Counted from the first letter of the stretch, positions 36,424 through 47,240 are shown. The stretch: 64,000 nt of DNA from Sesamum alatum (GCA_034509735.1 JACGWO010000008.1:15201864-15265863), one strand, 5' to 3'. The notes: generated by a model not told the origin, from the letters alone. Numbers and translations are program-made.

Positions 36424-36539
36424 TGTGTTGCTATTAATATTACAATGCTAAAAACGCTAACTATGTACAAAGTTGCTAGTTGGAGGAAAGCTATACACAA
36501 AAGAAGTAATACTAACTCGAAGCGCATGTACACTTATAC

Positions 36540-37270
36540 AATCGTACCCATGAGAACCACGTGCCTTCACCATTGCACCTGTAAATTTGGGCTGAATTCA
36601 AACACAACTCAAAAAAGTCTTCTACTAAACCTTGAACATTACAGACGTCTAGTTGAGAGGCTCTTGTAATTGGGTTTTGCCAGACTTGATGTATCTCATG
36701 GTGCATAAGAACTCAGCCAGTTTGTACAATATCCTTGTCAACACAACGGATGTTGCTTTACATCTTGCCCGTAACTTGAATGGTTGTCCATCAAATGGTC
36801 TTTTCTTTCCATCTTCTAATCCTTAGCCACTCCAAGCATAATGTGATGCTTATCAGGTTACGTTTGTTGACTCCAAAAGATCAAAGCAATAAGCAATCCA
36901 CAATCTCTAAATTGTCTGTGAAGGCTGAATACATAAGCTTAGGTGCTACAGATTGTGAGCTTTAGTTGATCTCTTACTTTCCCTACAAGTTTCCGTTCAA
37001 ACACCAACTCCCTTCTTTTTGTGACAATCACGATGCACATGAACAGCTAACCCCATTTTCCATGAGCGAACCAAGAACTTGGCTATATATTGTCACTTGG
37101 TTCGTGAAAATACAAGGAGGGATATGTTCTTCCTTCCCACAATTTTAGCAAACTTCAACTTGCTAACTTGTTCACCAAGTCTAACTTGCCGGGTGGCTAA
37201 AGAGAATAAGGGTGCAACTCATTCATCACACCATAAACAGGACAAGCTTGTAGATGCGGGTGGTTGAAGA
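36540..37270 (+). pseudogene. Old copia RT / RNase H fragment, piece 3 of 3
   Basis: It reads LLLNLEHYRRLVERLL (36620-36665), then in shifting frames GFARLDVSHG, SQFVQYPC, LSVKAEYISLGATDCEL (36915-36960), the FCDN-like box and KLQLANLFTKS-like tail (37150-37180). These are the closing RT and RNase H blocks of copia pol. Order and strand make it the continuation of pieces 1 and 2. It is heavily decayed. Confidence 0.7.
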
Positions 37271-37560
37271 TGATCGCCATCTCCTAAAGTCGCCTAAAAT
37301 CATTTTTTCATTGTAATACGCTTTTATTTTTAATTAGCAATTTCTTTTTGTTTTTTGGTTGAGCGCTAAGTTGGCAGACAATTGGCGCATTAGTTGTTGT
37401 AGTTATTGTTATTAGTATTCTTTTGGCACCTACACCTATTTAAGTGAAGGCATGGATAGTTCTTCATTTTTCATTAGTGAAACATATCTTCAATAAAAAA
37501 ACAATTGTATTGCTCGTAGCTCTTTCCTTTATTTAATTTCAACAGTTTGTTGGTCCATTT
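37271..37560 (+). repeat. Probable 3' LTR of the old copia
   Basis: After the pol tail, the sequence has CACCTATTTAAGTGAAGG (TATA-like, near 37433), AATAAA near 37491 and an ending near TTTCAACA. This layout fits an LTR, but the 5' copy is not in the window, so it cannot be confirmed by alignment. Confidence 0.4.
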
Positions 37561-37569
37561 CCTTCCCTA

Positions 37570-38425
37570 TGAATTGCTAAGTTATCGATGTGAACGGGGC
37601 AGGTCTAACACGGGTTTGTCAGAACTCGAGAGCTGCCCCGTCAAAAAGACTCTGGAGCTGGACTCGAAACCCATATCCGGACCCGTCGGGTTGGATCCGG
37701 TTAATATTTTTAAATAGGGTTAAATGCAATTTGCCCTCCTGTGTTAACCAAAAAGAGCAATTACCCCCTGTGAAAAAATAAATAGCAATTTACCCCCCTG
37801 TGTTATTCAAAATGCAGCAAACAACCCCCTCACAGGGGGTTTTTTGCTCCATTTTTAGGGGGTTTTTTGCTCCATTTTTTATAATACAGGGGGTAAATTG
37901 CTATTTATTTTTTCATAGGGGGTTTTTTGCACATTTTGCATATCACAAGGGGGTAATTGCATTTTTCCCTTTTTAAATATTAAAAAATAATATTTTTTTT
38001 TTAAACGATAATACCATCTTAACTTTATAAATATGACATAATAATATTATTGAAATGTTATTATTTTTTTTAATAAACATATACACATATTTTAGCATTT
38101 AATTATTAAAAAACTTAAAATATGTGTTATTTATATAAAAACTAAAACATTTATAAACTATTTATATTATTAATTAATTTATAAAGATATTAAGTTGATA
38201 TAATATATATAAATGTAAATAAACTATATATACTTTTATATATGTAATAATATATTTTATATAAGTACATAAAAAATATACAAAAAAAAAAAATTTTAAG
38301 CGGGGCAAGTTCGGGTTCAACTCACTAATACTCAGATCCGCTCTGAGACTCGTTTAAGACTTCTAAACCCGCAACAATTGGGGCGGATCCATCGCAGCAG
38401 ACGCATTGCCATTCCTAGTAACTGA
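37570..38425. other. Possible older TIR element plus AT-rich interior
   Basis: The left part (GAACGGGGCAGG...ACCCGTCGGGTTGGATCC) and the right part (GCGGGGCAAGTTCGGG...GGGGCGGATCC, 38300-38390) are GC-rich and loosely mirror each other around AT-rich DNA. Some plant hAT MITEs have this character. I could not fix ends. A Mutator-type MITE lies inside at 37717-37969. There is no gene. Confidence 0.35.
37717..37969. mobile_element. Mutator-type MITE, 253 bp, 10-bp target duplication
   Basis: The termini are GGGTTAAATGCAATTTGCCCTC and its rough inverse at the right end (GGTAATTGCATTTTTCCC). TTTTTAAATA flanks both sides exactly (37707-37716 and 37970-37979). GGGGGTTTTTTGCTCCATTTTT is duplicated in tandem in its centre. 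It has a near-palindromic interior and no coding capacity. Confidence 0.9.
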
Positions 38426-38663
38426 GTTTTTTTTTTTTTTTTTCCTTGGATTAAAACCTGGATAAGAACTTTTACATTGTATTTGGATGGAAGGTTTCCA
38501 TTGGTTTAATGATTATGACCCTATAATATAATTTTGACCGATATTTTTATTAAAAATTGATGTTTGACTTTGGTTTACGTAGTAGCATTGTTTGAGATGT
38601 CAACCCATCAACATCAACAATTCTTTAAAAGGTATAGAAATTGAAACTAATGTATTAAAGTAA

Positions 38664-39119
38664 GGCCTAAATGTATTTTTACTATCGTGATTTAAGTTAT
38701 TTGGCATTTTATTCTTTTTAATTTTTATGATAATATTTTAGTTTTTTTTTTTTTTTAATTTTTTGAAGTTTACTCCCTTTTTCGTTGGAGTTCACCATTT
38801 TTGCTTGAAAAATGTATATGTCTCTCACGTAACATTTTAAAGTTGGGGCTTTTGTTCCTATTGGCCTAACTCTATCAGTATTTTTGTCATTTAACTTTCT
38901 AGAGTAGCATTTTGGTCCTACATCTTTTTTAATTTTTACAATTTCAGTTATTTTTTGCCGGAGTTCACCCTTTTTGCCGGTGAAAATAAACTCCGGTGAA
39001 CAAAATGACTAAAATCGCGAAAATAAAAAAGATATAGGACCAAAATACTACCTATCCTGAAAAGTTAAAGGACGAAAACGTTAAATGACCTAAGTTACGG
39101 GACTAAAAATATTTAATTC
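38664..39119. mobile_element. Mutator-type MITE, diverged
   Basis: GGCCTAAATGTATTTTTACT opens it and GGGACTAAAAATATTTAATTC closes it. The interior has GTAGCATTTTGGTCCTA facing AGGACCAAAATACTACC, and GGAGTTCACC facing AACTCCGG. It matches the elements at 45202 and 45737 in layout. The flanks TTAAAGTAA and TTAAAAGAA form an imperfect 9-bp duplication. Confidence 0.7.
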
Positions 39120-39465
39120 TTAAAAGAACTAGGAAATTGAAAGCAATATAATGATATAACATGATTCGACAGCTATGAAGCTTTCTTGAGGAGAAAAAAG
39201 TAATTAGAGATAAAGTAAGATTGACTTTTTAACTTAAGATATTAATTATTTTCTAAAAATAAATTTAGGTAATCACGAGATCAGAAGTTAATTAAATCAC
39301 GTATATATGACATTGCATGGTATTTAGATTGAATTTTCTATTTTAAATACTATTACATATTCCATTTCATTTCATTTATACGTACACATCTGCATGTAAA
39401 ATCTTTTCTTAAAAGTAATTGGTCTAATCTTTATACACACGATTTATACATATTAAAAAAAAAAA
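39120..39465. other. Gene-free AT-rich spacer
   Basis: Short open frames only, with no recognisable domain or repeat. Confidence 0.5.
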
Positions 39466-40945
39466 GCGATAATTACATTGTCTTTTCTTGAGATTTGGTG
39501 TAATTACATGTAGATTCTTATAATTTGAAAAATTAGATCTAGTTCCCCTAAAGGTTTGCTTCCATCTAACAAATAGGTCCCTATGTTTGTCAAAATCCAC
39601 CGAATTCGTCAATATTAATTAACAAAAAAAAATGATTGAACATTGATATTATTCTCGATTGATTTATTACTGACTTATTGCAAGTCAAAGAGTTCTTTTC
39701 TGACTAAACTACCCTTATAAGGGTGAAGAAAGACCTCCTCACATGCATTAATGTGTTAAGATGTATAAGAGTAATGATGTGCATAAAAATGACTAGCCTA
39801 AAGAGGCCGAAATGATTCAAAAGAAAGAAATAGATCGCACGAGCTCAAAAGAATACAAGACTCAAAGTACCCTCCAAGGGGGCCCAATTCGTGCCCCCAA
39901 GCCCAGGGAAGGACCAAACAAAGCTACCCCGGACAGTAGAATAGCAGGCCAGGCCCAGACGAGGAGAAGAGCCTTGGCTTGGCCCCTGAAGCAAAGTTCG
40001 ATAAAGAAGACCTTGGATCGGCCCAAGGCAAGGAGCGAACTCCGCTCCCAAAACAATTTGGCCCAGGAGGCAGAGGCTCGGATGGCCCCGCGACGGAAGG
40101 CCCAGAAGAGGAGGCCCGCTCCTGACAGAAGGCCTAAAAAAGGAGCTCCGACTCTAATATCTGGATAAGGATTATCCAAAGCCCTCTCATTATCCATGCT
40201 AGATCCCCTCAACCACCTCCTCCGAATCCGAGGGGTATCCTCAACTGCCTCCCTGAAAATCCGGGAGGGCATCCAAGATTATCTCTCAACTATCTCCAGC
40301 GTTTTAGAAGACCCCTCTTCTCGAGAGTCTAGGGAGACTTACAACTGCCTTCCCTAAGTTAAGGCCCTAGGTCAAAGATCCTCCTCTATAAATACCAGTC
40401 CCTTGGCTGGTATTGGGGGGCAGGTTTTCTACCCTAGCAAGCTAAATAACATTTTTTACACCCTAAACTCTCGAATTTCTCTCTGAATTACACTTAGCAC
40501 ACTTGATGATTGTTTCTCTTGAATTACTACTATTTTCCTCTAACATTCAAGTTTATTTCTTTCACAATTGCTTATTGACTTGAGCGTCGGAATTAACGCT
40601 TTTTTTTGTAGGTCCACTTTCCCGATTTGCAGAAGTTCAAGCCCACTTCGTTCGAGTCCAAGAAAACAAAGTTGATTGAGCTCTTTTTGCTCACATCAGA
40701 TAGTTTGGTGATAAAAAGATTTGTTTGACCTACAATAAGTCAGTAATAAATCAAGCGACGGTCAGTATGAATTTTTATCCAGTTTTTTGTTAATATTGGC
40801 AATTTTAGTGAATTTCAACTAATAGAGAAACTTATTTATTAGAAAAAAACAGACCTCATGAGCACTATATATAATTTTATAAATTACATAGATTTTAAAT
40901 ATAATTACACTAAACCTCGTGGGAGGACAATATAATTATTCGTTA
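39466..40945. mobile_element. Long-TIR element with LTR-like centre
   Basis: The left arm (GATAATTACATTGTC...GATTTGGTGTAATTACAT...GATTTATTACTGACTTATTG, 39466-39684) pairs with the right arm in inverse (CAATAAGTCAGTAATAAATC at 40732-40751 through GACAATATAATTATT near 40940). The arms are about 200 bp and diverged. Between them, 39756-40700 is GC-richer and has a CTCTATAAATACC TATA box near 40393 and a GACTTGAGCGTCGG block. That layout is common in Ty3-type LTR 3' portions. No target duplication was found for either layer. Confidence 0.5.
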
Positions 40946-41205
40946 AACAAAATACAATATACAATAATATGTAAACTATAAAATTCAACCTGAACAACCT
41001 CGTCCCTTCTACCCCCCCCCCCCCCCCCCCCATAAATCAACCCCTCTCCTATCCTCTTCGTCCACGTACTTATTATGGAATACGTACGCTCTAGCATGAA
41101 ATAAACCCCCGGGCCCCCTTTCCTTTGACGAGATTTGCGTCCTCATGCAGAAAATAATTTTATAGAACTCAGTCAACCTAATAACTAGTATTACAAAAAA
41201 TTGAA

Positions 41206-41239
<34 letters not shown>

Positions 41240-41520
41240 GGCACTTTATTTAATGTATTATTTGGGCTATATGGAAATGATAACTGAAGACTCCCAAGAT
41301 GGTGCTCATTTTTATTATTATTAACTAATTTAGTATAGGCATTACGAATGCCTTCCAGCTGCATTATGGCAAGCTTCATGATGTCTCATATATAGCACGC
41401 AGTCCAATATGAATAAGTCACTTCTACGTACCAATTTTTCCCATTGTTGAATGGCCAAAGAAATAAAAAAAGGAGACCTGAAGAACAATCTATGACTCCT
41501 ATGAATATTTATGAAAAAAG
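40946..41520. other. Gene-free spacer with simple repeats
   Basis: It contains a C-run at about 41011-41030, an (AT)n run at about 41207-41236 and AT-rich filler. No gene is visible. Confidence 0.55.
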
Positions 41521-42364
41521 TGCAATTTACCTTTTAAGGGAATGAGTAATTTACCTTCTAGTAAAAAAATTAGCAATTTATCCCTATGTATTCTTGTAAA
41601 TAGAGTAAAATACTTCCCAATGTCAATTGTTAAAAATAATACTATATATATATATTAAATATATATTAATATATATACATGTTATTTATAAAATAATATA
41701 TATATATATATATATTCCTATTTCTTCTTCTTTTCCTCCATCGGACCGTAGCCGCCGGACCGCCGCCATTGCCTTCTCCCCCTCCATCCCCTTCGCGCTC
41801 CCCGCCTCAATACCGTTCGCCAGATCTCCCCCTCCATTCGTTGGCCCGTCGCCTTCTCCCCCTCCATTCTGTTTGCTTGCACTCCCTACCGTCATCGCCT
41901 TCTCCCCCTCCCCTTCCTCAGCCAGCCCCTCCCTAGATCCCGCTAAATCTCACCGTCACCGAACCTTCCTCCCCAAATCTCCTCGTCGCCGGCCGGTCCC
42001 CTCCTCTCTCTCTCTCTCTATATATATTTATATATTTATATTCAACTTATTATTATATAAGTATATATATATATATTCAAATTTAATTATATATAATATA
42101 TAATTTTAATTATTAATTATTTAAATTTAGACCGGTGATTCGAATGAGATAAATCTACACCGTTGATTTATTCGTTAAATTGGGACCTTAGATTGACAAG
42201 GTCCAACGGTTTTTAAATAGGGGCATAAATATCATTTTAAATTTTAAATTTAAAATAAATAAAAAAACGAGCGCGTGTCATTCACGAAACATATTAAGGG
42301 GTTTTTTTTGCTCCATTTACAAAAACACAAGGGGCGGGAGAGGGGGTGGTGTAAATTGCTTTTG
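41521..42364. mobile_element. Possible Pack-MULE-like element with captured GC-rich segment
   Basis: The left end (GTGCAATTTACC...TAGCAATTTATCCC...TGTAAATAGAG) and right end (TTGCTCCATTTACAAAAACAC...GGTGTAAATTGC) are roughly inverted. The interior 41715-42020 is C/T- and GC-rich (CCGTAGCCGCCGG, TCTCCCCCTCC repeats, GTCGCCGGCCGG), flanked by (TA)n. It looks like a captured genic 5' end in an AT-rich carrier. The host gene is unknown and target duplications were not found. Confidence 0.4.
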
Positions 42365-42392
42365 ACCCTCAATGAATTCGCATATATAAAAC

Positions 42393-42693
42393 GGGCTAAA
42401 TGTTTTTTTAATAAGATTAGGTCATTACTTTTGTTGATACCACAATTTAGAGAGGTGAGATTTCAGTCCCTTATTTTAGGTATTTTTAGTCCCAAGTTAA
42501 CAAACGTGGTTATAATTTTATGTACTTTTAGTCCCATAATAATACAATTTAGGTATTTTTAGTCCCAAGTACTTTTTGGGACTAAAAATACCTTAATTCG
42601 TATTTTATGGGATTGAAATCCTCACCTGCCTAAATTGTGATAAAAAAAAATATATATAACCTAATCATGTAGGACTTGAAAAGCATTTTGCCC
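42393..42693. mobile_element. Mutator-type MITE, 301 bp, near-perfect 9-bp duplication
   Basis: The ends are GGGCTAAATG and GCATTTTGCCC. CCACAATTTAGAGAGGTGAG faces CTCACCTGCCTAAATTGTG near the other end. The flanks are ATATAAAAC and ATATAAAGC (one mismatch). A TTTTTAGTCCCAAGT repeat is inside. Confidence 0.8.
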
Positions 42694-42702
42694 ATATAAA
42701 GC

Positions 42703-43340
42703 AGTACTATAATAAAAGATAATATATATGTTAGTGATATATAAAATGTTAATTGACGGTTTATTAAAAATTATTTCTCAAAATGCATATTAAATGATAA
42801 TAATTTTGAGTTTTGTCAAGATATATTTATTGATGACAAAAATTATGCATAAAGTTTTGGTCATAAATAATTATTGAAACATCTGGTGTGAAGACACAAA
42901 CATAGCGATCATAATTATATTTTTATGGTCTCTTGCTAAATTGCCATTGTACATGTATTATATCATGACTAATTGTTTATAGCTAATGATAATTTGATGC
43001 TTTTTTTCATCGCAAATATATCACTAGTAATAAAAACTTTATTATTTAACATATAATTAATAACAATTATATTATCATCATCTCATGTTTTTTTTCGTTG
43101 GTAATATTCTCTTTTTTTAGTGAAATTAATTAAGGAAAAAAACAGGTAAACTTGCAGACTAGACGAACCTTAACAAAGAACTGCCCGAAAATTCTCTTAT
43201 GTTTGGATAGATGGATTTGAAAAATAAAGATTTTAAATTTATAATAACAAATCCATCCACTTATTTGGGTAACTTCATACTACAAAATAATTGAATTTTC
43301 AAGCTTTCATTTTGAACAGTGTCTTGTCATATTATTATAA
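42703..43340. other. Gene-free AT-rich spacer
   Basis: No open frame or terminal repeat is evident. It is bounded by two MITEs. Confidence 0.5.
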
Positions 43341-43603
43341 CACTACAAGAAAATAGCTTAATAGCAACGAAAAAATTTGTTGTTGAAATCAGTGTCGAGC
43401 TAATTAGCAATTAAAATTCTCGTTCCGAATAATATATATTTTAAACAATTCGTTGCTAAATTTGTTAGCAAGTAAATTTTCGTTGCTAAATTCATTAGCA
43501 AGTAATTTCTTGTATTAAATAACGCATTAGCAACGAAAAATTACTTGCTAATTAGCTCAACGCTGATTTTTTTTCGTTGCTATTGAGCGTTTTTCTTGTA
43601 GTG
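43341..43603. mobile_element. CACTA MITE, 263 bp, TAA target duplication
   Basis: It begins CACTACAAGAAAATAGC and ends TTTTCTTGTAGTG. TAA lies on both sides. The interior repeats TTAGCAAGTAA / TTACTTGCTAA and TAGCAACGAAAA / TTTCGTTGCTA in both orientations, so the transcript could fold into a long hairpin. It is the same family as 48214-48488. Confidence 0.93.
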
Positions 43604-43642
43604 TAACGGGATTTCAAAATCTATTTAATGTATACATTTAGA

Positions 43643-44175
43643 GGCTAAATTGCATTTTATGCCCCGTATATTAGGGTTGGCAAAATAAGGACCATATGTA
43701 AAGGGGTGGTAAATAGTACTCCGAATTTAATTTTTTTTGGCAATTACAGGACTCCGGCCACTGGATTTTCAAAAGTGGCCGGAAATTGATGACGTGGACT
43801 AAAATTAAGGCTTTTTTTAGGGCTTTTGCTGACATGGTATTTTAATTTAAATTATAATGCCAACTAAGCAAATGACTTGGACAACAAAAAAAAGGAAAAT
43901 TGTTGCATTTGACAACCCAAGTCATTTTGTTCTCCAAATCATTTGCTTAGTTGGCATTATAATTTAAATTAAAACACCATGTTAGCAAAAGGCCTAAAAA
44001 AACCCCTAATTTTAGTCCACGTCATCAATTTCCGGCCACTTTTGAAAATCCAGTGGCTGGAGTCCTGTAATTTGCCAAAAAAAATTAAATTCGTGCGTTT
44101 ATTTTGCCACCCCTTTACATATGGTCCTTATTTTGCCACCCCCTTAATATACGGGGCAAAAAATACAATTTAGCC
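43643..44175. mobile_element. Mutator-type MITE, 533 bp, 10-bp target duplication
   Basis: It is almost fully palindromic. Left GGCTAAATTGCATTTTATGCCCCGTATATTA faces right TAATATACGGGGCAAA...CAATTTAGCC. ATAATGCCAACTAAGCAAATGA in the left arm faces TCATTTGCTTAGTTGGCATTAT in the right. TACATTTAGA flanks both sides exactly (43633-43642 and 44176-44185). It ends about 190 bp before a host gene's start codon. Confidence 0.93.
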
Positions 44176-44298
44176 TACATTTAGATATATTTTTAATTTT
44201 GTAATTATGATCCTTTAGCATTTTGATCATCATGTAACTTATTAAAGTAGTCTCGAAATGGTCGTCTTATTTAATTTAGAAATTGAAATCTTGATCCC

Positions 44299-44308
44299 CT
44301 ATAAATAG
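44299..44308 (+). promoter_or_regulatory. TATA box of the membrane-protein gene
   Basis: CTATAAATAG lies 57 bp before the ATG at 44365. The leader between them is C/T- and A-rich, as in plant 5' UTRs. Confidence 0.65.
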
Positions 44309-44364
44309 CTCCACAATTACAACTTCTCCTCCTCATCAAGAACACTTAACATTTCCTAACTTCA

Positions 44365-44982
44365 ATGGAGCACATCAGCCCTACGTTCTCCCCACACTTC
44401 AACGCTGCTGCTTTTACTCTGATTTACTCCCAACTCATTAATTCTTTCCATCAAGGCATAATGTTCATTGTTCCCACACTCATTCAGTTCCTGCAGTGTA
44501 AGTATCAGGGCAGTGAAAATTCTCCATTTGTCGCTCATCCCTACACTACGCTAGTTGCCGTCGGCACTTCACTGGCCTACTTCGTAGCCTTTTCAGCGAT
44601 TCGTCTCTCGCCTGCTCCGGTCGTTAAGCACTGCGTCGTCTGGTCGGGGAACGCGTCGGTTGCATCACTCGCTTCGATGCTGTTCCCCAACTCAGTTAGA
44701 CCTCTTCTTTGGTTCATGTGTGTTGTGTTATCAGCTCCTGATGAGTTGCTTCGTTGGTTATATAAGAGGGTTGTGGAGGGAAGCAAAGAGTTGAATGGAA
44801 GATATCAGGTGATGCTTCTTCTGTTTCAACGTCGTGAAGGAAAAGTGCATGATTACAGTGAAATTTTATGGAATTCAGATTCATATTATGGGATAGATAC
44901 GACCGTATTCATAGGGTTTGGTCAAGAAAACAAAGATTTTCTGTTATCAGTTGTTCGATGTGGATCTGCTTATCATTGGTAG
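44365..44982 (+). CDS. Putative small multi-pass membrane protein, unknown function
   Basis: This is a single open frame of 205 codons, opening MEHISPTFSPHFNAA, with a good TATA box upstream. Hydrophobic stretches are at about residues 29-45 (GIMFIVPTLIQFL), 62-82 (TLVAVGTSLAYFVAFSAI) and 112-127 (LLWFMCVVLSAP). A basic, soluble C-terminus follows. I do not recognise a named domain. The layout recalls short plant-specific transmembrane proteins of unknown role. The frame contains GATATCAGGTGATG at about 44802-44815, a possible splice donor, so the C-terminal 60 residues may be read-through of an intron. Dense MITEs lie on both sides. Single-copy-like codon content and lack of TE motifs make a host gene likely. 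Confidence 0.6.
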   Translation: MEHISPTFSPHFNAAAFTLIYSQLINSFHQGIMFIVPTLIQFLQCKYQGSENSPFVAHPYTTLVAVGTSLAYFVAFSAIRLSPAPVVKHCVVWSGNASVASLASMLFPNSVRPLLWFMCVVLSAPDELLRWLYKRVVEGSKELNGRYQVMLLLFQRREGKVHDYSEILWNSDSYYGIDTTVFIGFGQENKDFLLSVVRCGSAYHW

Positions 44983-45201
44983 ATCCGATTTCGTGCTTTT
45001 GTCCTGTTGTTATGCAGTTTTTTTTTTCTTTTTTCTTTTTCTATTTGGGGGGTGGGGTGGGGGGTTCGTCACCATTGGTGCGCCTGATTACGCAAATTTG
45101 ATTATGTAAGCTTAATAAGTATGTAAAATAGCAATGTGATACTATTCTAGGCATTCAAAATTTATTGGCAATTACGTATTGACATGTGCAATATATTTTT
45201 C

Positions 45202-45655
45202 AGGTTAAATGCATTTTAGTCTTGTAATTTCGGCCATTTAGTATTTTCATGCTTTAACTTTCTAGGGTAGTATTTTGATCATGTATCCTTTTAATTTTCG
45301 CGATTTCAGTCATTTTGTTCGCCGGAGTTCACCCCCACCGGCGAGAAGGGTGGACTCCGACGAGAAACAAGACTAAAATCGTGAAAATTAAAATGATATA
45401 GGACCAAAATGCTACCCAAAAAAGTTAAAGGACAAAAATACTGGCAGAAATGGGCCAATAAGAACAAACGCCCCAATTTTAAAATGTCACGTGAGAGGCA
45501 CATGTATTTTTTCGGCGAATAATGGTGAACTCCGGCGAAAAAAAGACTAAAATAACAAAAATTAAAAAGATGAAGGACCAAAATGCTACCCTAAAATGTT
45601 AAATGATGAAAACGCCAAATAGCCTAAGTTCCAGGACCAAAAATGCATTTAACCC
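45202..45655. mobile_element. Mutator-type MITE, 454 bp, 10-bp target duplication
   Basis: The ends are AGGTTAAATGCATTTTAGTC and GGACCAAAAATGCATTTAACCC. TATATTTTTC flanks both sides exactly (45192-45201 and 45656-45665). TTTCTAGGGTAGCATTTTG faces CAAAATGCTACCC. The GGAGTTCACC block occurs facing its complement. It lies downstream of the membrane-protein gene. Confidence 0.92.
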
Positions 45656-45736
45656 TATATTTTTCCATCAATTTTACAATGGGGGGAGAGATGTGATCCT
45701 CACTATTGGTGTGCTTGATGTGTGTAAATTGATTAT

Positions 45737-46057
45737 GGTTAAATGCATTTTTGATCCCGTAACTTAGGTAATTTAGCGTTTTTGTACTTTATTGATTTTA
45801 TAGGGTAGCATTTTGGTCTTTCATCTTTTTAATTTTTGCAATTTCGGTCCCTTTTTTTCTCTGGAGTTTACCTCATCGACGAGAGGGTGAACTCCCATGA
45901 AAAAATGACTGAAATTGCGAAAATAAAAATTATAAAGGACCAAAGTGCTACCCTAAAATGTTAAGGGATAAAAATACAAAACGAAAATACCACTCTACAA
46001 AGTCAAAGAAAGAAATTCCCAAATGAATTAAGTTACAGGACCAAAGTGCATTTAAGC
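45737..46057. mobile_element. Mutator-type MITE, 321 bp, 10-bp target duplication
   Basis: The ends are GGTTAAATGCATTTTTGATC and GGACCAAAGTGCATTTAAGC. AATTGATTAT flanks both sides exactly (45727-45736 and 46058-46067). The interior blocks GGGTAGCATTTTGGTC and GACCAAAGTGCTACCC are shared with 45202-45655 and 38664-39119, so these are one family. Confidence 0.92.
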
Positions 46058-46235
46058 AATTGATTATAAGTCGTGTAATTCATTCAACACCCCCCCCAAA
46101 AAAAAAACAATCATCCACTATTACAATTTTTAAATACTCTCTTAATTTTAAAATCCAACTAAAATGGAGAAAAATAACTATATTCCTTAATAAAAGAACA
46201 TAAATTTAATTTACTATATATTATGGTTTATATAG

Positions 46236-47240
46236 TGATGCGCAAAAACTTGCTCGTTTCAACAAGTCCAACATGAGATCTTTCGGGCCTAGGTTTTTAC
46301 AAGCCTGAAAGAGGGGACCTTCAAAAGATACGTTAGCACTCCGACGTTCAAGTTAGTAAATAATTGTGAAAATAATGATCACGAATAAAAAGAGCAGTAA
46401 TGAGTTATATAAAGCAAGTACGCTTGAGCAATAAAGCTTTTTCGTATGCAAGTATCAAGAAGACGTTAACCTTTACCAAGGGCGGAGGGGCCAATTTATA
46501 GGCACCTCCCTTACCTGCATAGAGGAGTCCAGCCTCCTTCGGACTCGGGAGAATGGTTGTCTCCAGGACAGAATCCCATCTCCCTCTAGGATCACCTCCA
46601 GCAAGCCAAGACTCCTTAGTGATGGGGGCTCGACTCTTCTTTCATATAAGGCTTCCATTTTTGGGGGGATGGTTTGGATAAGTCAATCGACCCTGTAAAT
46701 CTCCAAACACCCCTCGTGATCGCAGGAAACGTTCATAGCTGAGCCGGCTTGAGGGCATCTAGCCACGTGTAAGTGGCATTCTCTTGGGGGATGGCCCAAC
46801 TACCATGTTCTTGGGCTCCTAGTCTCCTTAGGCTCAGACCCACCTCCTTGTAGGTCTTCCTTCCTACTGGGCTCTCTTTTTCGAGGGGGCCCTCAACTTG
46901 GCCTTCCGGGTCTTTTTTAGATTTGTTCCTCTTAGGTGTGTGACTTTTTTATGGCATCATTCAGCCCCCCTTAGTCTAATGAGTGGAGGCTAACTTCATG
47001 TCATTAGATGGAGGCCTTTAGCGTTGGGGGGCGTCTTTCGCCTAGCTGAGTCGTCGTCCTTGTATCTACCCTTCTTCAGCGAAACTAGGTGCCCTGGTAT
47101 GAGGGGAAGGCTCTTTTATGTAGATGTCCCCCAACCATGTTACCTCGAACGTGGTGCCATCTTATTCGGACATGATAAGGCTGTTGGCTGATTTGGTTGT
47201 TGCGGTAATGATGGTCTACAGTGCCATGATTGCCATGGGC
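46236..47240 (-). repeat. LTR-like sequence (-), type uncertain
   Basis: On the minus strand it ends GTTTTTGCGCATCA and holds a TTATATAACTCA box (near 46400). The wording (GGGACCTTCAAAAGATACGTTAGCACTCCGACG on the plus strand) resembles U5 regions of plant Ty3-type LTRs. TATAG precedes 46236, but no matching copy is seen at the other end. No open frame is convincing. Confidence 0.4.

Noticed and set aside
39812..40272. Open frames of 118 and 136 codons on opposite strands
   Set aside because: They are mutually antisense, basic or Gly/Ser-rich, without a domain, in an LTR-like stretch.
41627..42103. 158-codon frame with Ser/Pro-rich centre and Ile/Tyr-rich ends
   Set aside because: The ends are (TA)n translations and the centre is C/T-rich. 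At best it is a captured fragment.
44868..45109. Two frames following the membrane-protein gene
   Set aside because: They overlap its end in other frames and run through T-rich and G-rich simple sequence.
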